From contig JAEZFE010000043.1 of the NCBI GenBank assembly GCA_023437865.1, positions 1-5,421 on the forward strand: a stretch of DNA of 5,421 nt, given 5' to 3'. Position numbers and translations under genes: made by a program. Under the pieces are notes generated by a model that saw only the letters and a list, made by a program, of their open reading frames with translations, had not been told where the DNA came from and searched no databases. Of the stretch, positions 1-3,424 are shown piece by piece. The number at the start of each line of letters is the position of its first letter. Position 1 is the stretch's first letter. Source of the DNA: Pseudomonadota bacterium. GTDB lineage: Bacteria > Pseudomonadota > Alphaproteobacteria > Rhodospirillales > Magnetospirillaceae.

Positions 1-282
1 CAGCACGGCCCCTGAAACCGCCGGCAGGGGCGCAATGGCGCACGCCATGCGGATCGCGACGCCCTCAACCGGGCGGGTCTCGACGGTGACTTCCTGGCGG
101 TGGCCCAAATCGTCGGGCAGGCCATTCAGGATGGCGCCCGCGCTCGCGCCCATCAGCCGGGCGATGGGATGGCCCACCGCGTCGGCGAAGGCAGGGTTGA
201 CGTCCACCAGCCGGCCGGTGTGGTCGGTGATGGCGGTTGGGCTCGCCATGGCGGCAAAGGCGTGACGGTAGGCGTCTAACAT
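1..282 (-). CDS. PAS-domain signalling protein, N-terminal fragment
   Basis: This is the first 94 codons of a gene that leaves the window at its left edge without a stop. The ATG at 282 has a GAGGG ribosome binding site at 290-294, 7 nt upstream, so the start is well supported. Residues about 6-50 match the beginning of a PAS sensor domain: an AFAAMASPTAITD segment, then the typical D-x-x-G-R-L-V-D-V-N-P-A-F turn and a G-H-P. The strand near residues 78-94 (IAPLP, then a G) resembles the end of a PAS core. PAS domains bind small ligands or cofactors, or mediate signalling contacts, and are usually fused to a histidine kinase, GGDEF/EAL or methyl-accepting output module. The output domain lies outside the window, so the function cannot be named. 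No signal peptide or membrane segment is present in this part, suggesting a cytoplasmic sensor. It is transcribed divergently from the DUF2786 gene. Confidence 0.8.
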   Translation of the reverse strand, partial: MLDAYRHAFAAMASPTAITDHTGRLVDVNPAFADAVGHPIARLMGASAGAILNGLPDDLGHRQEVTVETRPVEGVAIRMACAIAPLPAVSGAVL

Positions 283-289
283 GCGCTTT

Positions 290-307
290 CCCTCAACATC
301 CTTTATA
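290..307 (-). promoter_or_regulatory. Putative -10 box and ribosome binding site of the PAS gene
   Basis: On the minus strand a TATAAA hexamer (302-307) lies just upstream of GAGGG (290-294) and the ATG at 282. If it is a sigma-70 -10 box, the leader would be only about 13 nt. No convincing -35 hexamer is seen 16-18 bp upstream. The Shine-Dalgarno part is solid; the promoter part is a guess. Confidence 0.3.
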
Positions 308-361
308 GTGTTACGGGAACGAAGGGCGGGCGCATCCTGGGGAAAAGGGTAAGGCCTACAT

Positions 362-389
362 CGATGGTATCAAATTGGTCAGACCATCG
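362..389. promoter_or_regulatory. Operator-like palindrome, GntR/FadR-subfamily style
   Basis: A perfect 11-bp palindrome TGGTCAGACCA (376-386) is embedded in a wider inverted repeat, CGATGGT at 362-368 against ACCATCG at 383-389. A second TGGT at 365-368 is a direct repeat of the TGGT at 376-379, offset by 11 bp, about one helical turn. The core resembles the ATTGGT-NNN-ACCAAT / TGGTCNGACCA sites known for FadR-subfamily GntR regulators such as FadR and PdhR. It lies in the divergent intergenic region between the PAS gene and the DUF2786 gene, so it could control either. No GntR regulator is encoded in the window. The match is by eye. Confidence 0.4.
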
Positions 390-550
390 TCGTTCGAAAG
401 GATGGGGCGGATTGTCGCGAATTTAATCAAGCATTTGAAATGGTTTGATGATTCGTGGTGTTGCGATTTCGTGATAACTTACGCCCAGTCCGTCTGACGC
501 CAATGGCGAAGGGCATAGGCGCTGCCGGCGGGGCCGTGTATAGATCGCCC

Positions 551-1204
551 ATGGAGAAACTTAGGACCCGCATCGCCGCCCTGCTCGCCAAGACGGTGGC
601 CAATGGCTGTACCGAGGCCGAAGCACTGGCCGCCGCCGCCAAGGTGGCTGAGTTGCTGGACCGCCACCAGCTGACGATCGGCCAGGTGGAACTGGCCCGG
701 TCGCCATGCCGCCGCCAGGAATACCGCCCGCCCAAGAAGCTGCGCGCCGCCATGGAGGCCTGCATCGCCGCCATCGCCGATTATTGCGACTGCAAAGCGT
801 GGATCGAGAAGGATGCGGAAGGGCCATTGTGCGTGTTCTTCGGCCTGGAGGCCGACCTGGAACTCGCCGCCTCGGTCACGCCCATGGTTGAGGCCGCCCT
901 GCGGGCCGGCGCCCAGGCCTACAAGCGTTCGCGCAAGGTGGTGTCCTACCGCCATGACGAAAGCGGTTCTTTTCTGGTCGGCATGGCGCTGGGGATGGCC
1001 GACAAGCTGGCGGCCTTGAAGAGCCGGCGGACGGCAGGCCATGGCCGCTATCTGGTGCCGGTCAAGCGTATTCAGGTCGACGCCGAGTTCGCCAAGCTGG
1101 GCCTGTCATTCAGGTCCGGCGGGCCGTCTGGCCGCAAATTGTGGGCCGGGGCGTTCGACGCAGGAATTGCTGCGGGCGCGGGGTTCGAGCCGGGTCAAAC
1201 ATAG
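551..1204 (+). CDS. DUF2786 domain-containing protein (unknown function)
   Basis: The product is a 217-residue soluble protein with no signal peptide or membrane segment. Residues about 2-41 form the short DUF2786 helix pair: MEKLRTRIAALLAKT, then an alanine-rich EAEALAAAAKVAELLDRHQ helix. Residues about 60-157 look like the companion domain common in this family, including C-V-F-F-G-L-E (94-100) and S-F-L-V-G-M-A-L-G-M-A (140-150). The glycine/alanine-rich end (about 198-211, AGAFDAGIAAGAGF) is also typical. The biochemical role of DUF2786 proteins is not established; homologues occur in phages, plasmids and chromosomes. The ATG at 551 was chosen because the domain begins there; in-frame starts at 455 (GTG) and 503 (ATG) add unconserved residues. 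None of the candidates has a clear Shine-Dalgarno. A TATAGA at 539-544 would place a transcription start almost on this ATG, so leaderless expression is possible. It stands alone, convergent with the PPTase gene. Confidence 0.75.
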   Translation: MEKLRTRIAALLAKTVANGCTEAEALAAAAKVAELLDRHQLTIGQVELARSPCRRQEYRPPKKLRAAMEACIAAIADYCDCKAWIEKDAEGPLCVFFGLEADLELAASVTPMVEAALRAGAQAYKRSRKVVSYRHDESGSFLVGMALGMADKLAALKSRRTAGHGRYLVPVKRIQVDAEFAKLGLSFRSGGPSGRKLWAGAFDAGIAAGAGFEPGQT

Positions 1205-1359
1205 GCTGAAGCCCGCCGCCTCCGGCGCTGTCCCGCGCCATACCGGAGCGCCCCTGGCAGGCTCACCTGTCGGGCCGAGGTGGTATTTGCATAGCCCGGT
1301 CCGCATACGGTGCCGTCATTGCGTGGGACAGCGCGCCGCATATGACCATCGCGGAGCCT

Positions 1360-1382
1360 GGGCGCAAGGAGCCGGGGCGCCC
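1360..1382. terminator. GC-rich hairpin in convergent intergenic region (weak terminator candidate)
   Basis: GGGCGC at 1360-1365 pairs with GCGCCC at 1377-1382 around an 11-nt loop, between the 3' ends of the DUF2786 and PPTase genes. A second small inverted repeat is CTCCGG (1220-1225) with CCGGAG (1243-1248). Neither is followed by a T-tract on either strand, so neither is a classical intrinsic terminator. The position between convergent genes is the main support. The rest of 1205-1395 holds nothing recognisable. Confidence 0.2.
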
Positions 1383-1395
1383 CCTGTGACTGCGA

Positions 1396-2046
1396 TCATC
1401 GCTGAGTTCCTGGCCGAGGCCGCTCAAGTGACAGCATGGTCAGATGTCCGACAAGCGGCTCGGGCAGATCAAGGCGTGAGACGGAGAATGTGCTTCCCCC
1501 GACCTCGACGATGCTGTCGGGCGGTGGCAGGTCGGGAAGCAGGGCGATGCCGACGCCAAGGGCCTTCGCGACCGCTTCCTTCCAGGTCCAAAGCTGAAAG
1601 AAGGCGCGGCGGCGTTCCTCGATTGGAAAGGCGGCGAGCCAATCGTGATCGCGGGCCGGCAGAAAGCGGCGTGCGATGGCCCGCCAATCCAGCGGGCGGA
1701 CGGCTTCCATATCCACGCCCAGGGGCACAGAACCCGCCGCAGCCAGGACCCGGCCACCGGAATGGCTCAAATTGACCTCGACGCCACGAGGGTGCTCGAC
1801 CATCGGCTTGCCATGGGGACCGAGGCTGAAGACCACGTCCTCGGGGCGGCAGCCGGCCATCCGCGCCGCCAGGGAGCGCAGCAGCAGGCGTCCGGCGATG
1901 AAGGTGCGGGCCGGGCCGGGGAGTGCGAAACGCTGGGCCCGGGCCTGTTCCTCGGCCGTCAGGATGGCGCCGGGCGTCCAGGTGGACAGCACATCGTCCA
2001 CTTCCCGCAGTTCCACCAGACAGGCATTAGGACCGGTGACAATCAT
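1396..2046 (-). CDS. 4'-phosphopantetheinyl transferase, Sfp/Gsp/HetI type
   Basis: The enzyme moves 4'-phosphopantetheine from coenzyme A to a conserved serine of acyl or peptidyl carrier proteins, turning apo- into holo-synthase in the cytoplasm. All family motifs are visible in the 216-residue product: A-G-R-L-L-L-R (51-57), F-S-L-G-P-H-G-K-P (73-81), V-N-L-S-H-S (91-96), the metal-binding G-V-D-M-E (110-114; D112 and E114) and W-T-W-K-E-A (153-158; K156, E157). The length is close to Sfp-type enzymes and much longer than AcpS, so carrier domains of large synthases are the likely substrates. The frame stays open upstream to 2424, but homology begins at the ATG at 2046 and the upstream part crosses a promoter region. 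The ribosome binding site is weak (AGG about 13 nt upstream). It is divergent from the cNMP-CPBP gene and lies 1.4 kb from a polyketide/PUFA-type synthase on the same strand, its most obvious client. The broad specificity of such enzymes leaves other clients possible. Confidence 0.92.
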   Translation of the reverse strand: MIVTGPNACLVELREVDDVLSTWTPGAILTAEEQARAQRFALPGPARTFIAGRLLLRSLAARMAGCRPEDVVFSLGPHGKPMVEHPRGVEVNLSHSGGRVLAAAGSVPLGVDMEAVRPLDWRAIARRFLPARDHDWLAAFPIEERRRAFFQLWTWKEAVAKALGVGIALLPDLPPPDSIVEVGGSTFSVSRLDLPEPLVGHLTMLSLERPRPGTQR

Positions 2047-2236
2047 GCGGTGGTAGCGACCTGCTGATGGCCGTGGGAAACAGGCCTCTTGGGATAAGCT
2101 CGCTGGTCGATGCGCATGCTCTTTCCCAATGCCTCCCTTTCCGCAGAGTAACAGTGGGGCATTGGAAATCAACCTTCCGCTCCGATATTGTTTGCCGATA
2201 TAACCGCGCGCGTTCGGTCTGCTGGGGGGCGTCGAT
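2047..2236. promoter_or_regulatory. Divergent promoter region between PPTase and cNMP-CPBP genes
   Basis: These 190 bases separate the two divergent starts. Plus strand candidate: TTCCGC (2175-2180), an 18-bp spacer and TATAAC (2199-2204), giving a leader of about 26 nt before the ATG at 2237. Minus strand candidate: TTGATT (2172-2167), a 16-bp spacer and TACTCT (2150-2145), giving a leader of about 90 nt before the PPTase ATG at 2046. A GGGGGG run at 2224-2229, 7 nt before the ATG at 2237, serves as Shine-Dalgarno and favours that start over the ATG at 2246. The hexamers are weak matches to sigma-70 consensus, read by eye. Confidence 0.35.
2126..2165. repeat. 8-bp inverted repeat, possible operator
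   Basis: CCAATGCC (2126-2133) is repeated in perfect inverted form as GGCATTGG (2158-2165). The arm centres are 32 bp apart, about three helical turns, so both would face the same side of the DNA. One arm lies between the proposed -35 and -10 of the PPTase promoter, and both lie upstream of the proposed promoter of the cNMP-CPBP gene. This arrangement would suit a dimeric or looping regulator acting on both genes. The 24-nt spacer and absence of a T-tract argue against a terminator. No regulator is identified. Confidence 0.35.
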
Positions 2237-3424
2237 ATGGATACGATGAGCAGGAATGCAGGCGAGGACGCTGCGCGCAAGATTGAGGAATTCTTCGGCA
2301 AGGCGCCGCTTCTCGCCGGGTTCTCCAACGACAACATCCACGCCCTTGCATCGATCATTGACGGTCCTTTGACCATCCCCGCCGGCCGTATGCTGTTCGA
2401 AGAGGGCGATCCCGGCGACGCCATCTATTTCATCCTGTCCGGCAGCTTCGAGGTGCTGAAGCGCGAGGAGGGCAGCGATGTCCGCCATCGGCTGGCTTTG
2501 CTGAGTGCCGGGCAGAGCATCGGCGAGGTGTCGCTGCTCGACAGCGGCCCCCGTTCCGGTGCGGTGCGGGCGGTCAGCGACAGCGAGGTGGTGGTGGTGC
2601 CGGTCGAGCGGCTGCGAAACCATCTCGACCGCGACCTCAGCGCCGCCAGCCATCTGAAGATCAATCTGGCCTACGAACTCGCCGCCCGCCTGCGCCGGAC
2701 CAATGAAACGACGGTCGAGACCTTGCGGCAGCAATTGGCCGAAGCCGAGAACCGGGTCGAGATGAGCAAGTTCATCACCCGGCTGCTCATCGGGCTGTGC
2801 TTCTACATGTTCGCCCTCGGCGTCACCACCGCGCTCAGCAAGGTGGTGCCCGACACCTCCCTCATCAGCCTTCCCATCCTGGCGGCTTTCGCCATCGGCG
2901 TGTACCGCACCGTCAAGACCAGCCCCTGGCCCGCCAGCACCTATGGCTTCACCTTGCGGAACTGGCGGCGCTACTCGGTGGAAGGCGTGCTGTACTCGGT
3001 TCCCATCGCCGTGCTGATCATCGTGCTGAAATGGGCCGGCGTGACCTTCATTCCGTCACTTCAGGGGCAGCCGGTCTTCGATCTGGCGCGGTCCACCGGG
3101 TTGTCCCTGGCCGAAATCCTGATCTACGGAAGCGCCTATTGCGCCTTCACGCCGGTGCAGGAAACCATCGCCCGCGGCACTCAGGCCTCCTTCCAGATAT
3201 TCCTCACCAGCAGGTACAAGACGCTGCAGGCGATCATTCTGTCGAACATGCTGTTCAGCGCCACGCATCTGCACGTATCCATCGGTCTCGCCCTGGCGGT
3301 GTTCCCCATCGGCCTCTACTGGGGCTGGATCTTCGCGCGACAGGGCTCGCTGGTGGGCAGCAGCGTCTCCCACGCCATCCTTGGCGTGTTCGGCCTGTTC
3401 GTGGTCGGCATTCCCATCTACTGA
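2237..3424 (+). CDS. Cyclic-nucleotide-binding domain fused to CPBP (CAAX/Rce1-like) membrane protein
   Basis: This 395-residue protein joins a cytosolic sensor to a membrane domain. Residues about 20-140 form a CRP-type cyclic-nucleotide-binding beta barrel: A-G-R-M-L-F-E-E-G-D-P-G-D (49-61), I-L-S-G-S-F-E-V (66-73) and a phosphate-binding cassette I-G-E-V-S-L-L-D (95-102) with P-R-S (105-107). E97 and R106 sit where CRP contacts the nucleotide, so binding is plausible. A charged helix, about 145-176, is a likely coiled linker. About seven hydrophobic segments follow from 178 to 393. CPBP signatures are present but altered: Q-E-T-I-A-R (308-313) in place of E-E-x-x-x-R, F-S-A-T-H (340-344) as the usual F-x-x-x-H, and S-H-A-I-L-G (378-383) in place of H-x-x-x-N. 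Family proteases cleave prenylated or peptide substrates inside the membrane; the Q308 and G383 changes make proteolysis doubtful, so a nucleotide-gated scaffold or binding role is also possible. The ATG at 2237 has a G-rich ribosome binding site 7 nt upstream. The stop overlaps the convergent synthase gene by 7 bp. Confidence 0.85.
   Translation: MDTMSRNAGEDAARKIEEFFGKAPLLAGFSNDNIHALASIIDGPLTIPAGRMLFEEGDPGDAIYFILSGSFEVLKREEGSDVRHRLALLSAGQSIGEVSLLDSGPRSGAVRAVSDSEVVVVPVERLRNHLDRDLSAASHLKINLAYELAARLRRTNETTVETLRQQLAEAENRVEMSKFITRLLIGLCFYMFALGVTTALSKVVPDTSLISLPILAAFAIGVYRTVKTSPWPASTYGFTLRNWRRYSVEGVLYSVPIAVLIIVLKWAGVTFIPSLQGQPVFDLARSTGLSLAEILIYGSAYCAFTPVQETIARGTQASFQIFLTSRYKTLQAIILSNMLFSATHLHVSIGLALAVFPIGLYWGWIFARQGSLVGSSVSHAILGVFGLFVVGIPIY

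Larger units (their letters stand above)
283..550. other. Divergent intergenic region without a recognised gene
   Basis: These 268 bases separate two divergent starts. Much of the middle, about 360-480, is AT-richer than the neighbouring coding sequence, as expected of promoter DNA. It contains the GntR-like palindrome at 362-389 and a TATAGA hexamer at 539-544, just before the DUF2786 start. A GTG-initiated frame runs from 455 into the DUF2786 gene, but the added 32 residues look random and have no ribosome binding site, so they are treated as non-coding. No small RNA or tRNA structure was recognised. Confidence 0.5.

Noticed and set aside
479..1042. Long open minus-strand frame opposite the DUF2786 gene
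   Set aside because: It is antisense to a recognisable protein, its translation has no recognisable domain and is of low complexity, and long antisense frames are common in GC-rich DNA.
1179..1198. GGGTTCGAGCC resembling a tRNA T-loop
   Set aside because: It lies in the end of the DUF2786 coding sequence, and no acceptor, D or anticodon arms could be built around it.
1374..1383. Ten-base palindrome GGGGCGCCCC
   Set aside because: It has no loop for a hairpin and such GC-only palindromes are expected by chance in this composition.
1041..1775. Long plus-strand frame spanning the DUF2786 end, the intergenic region and part of the PPTase
   Set aside because: Its translation is arginine/proline/glycine-rich without motifs and it runs across two well-supported genes in other frames.
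2047..2424. N-terminal extension of the PPTase up to 2424
   Set aside because: The added residues do not resemble PPTases and cross the divergent promoter region and the start of the cNMP-CPBP gene.
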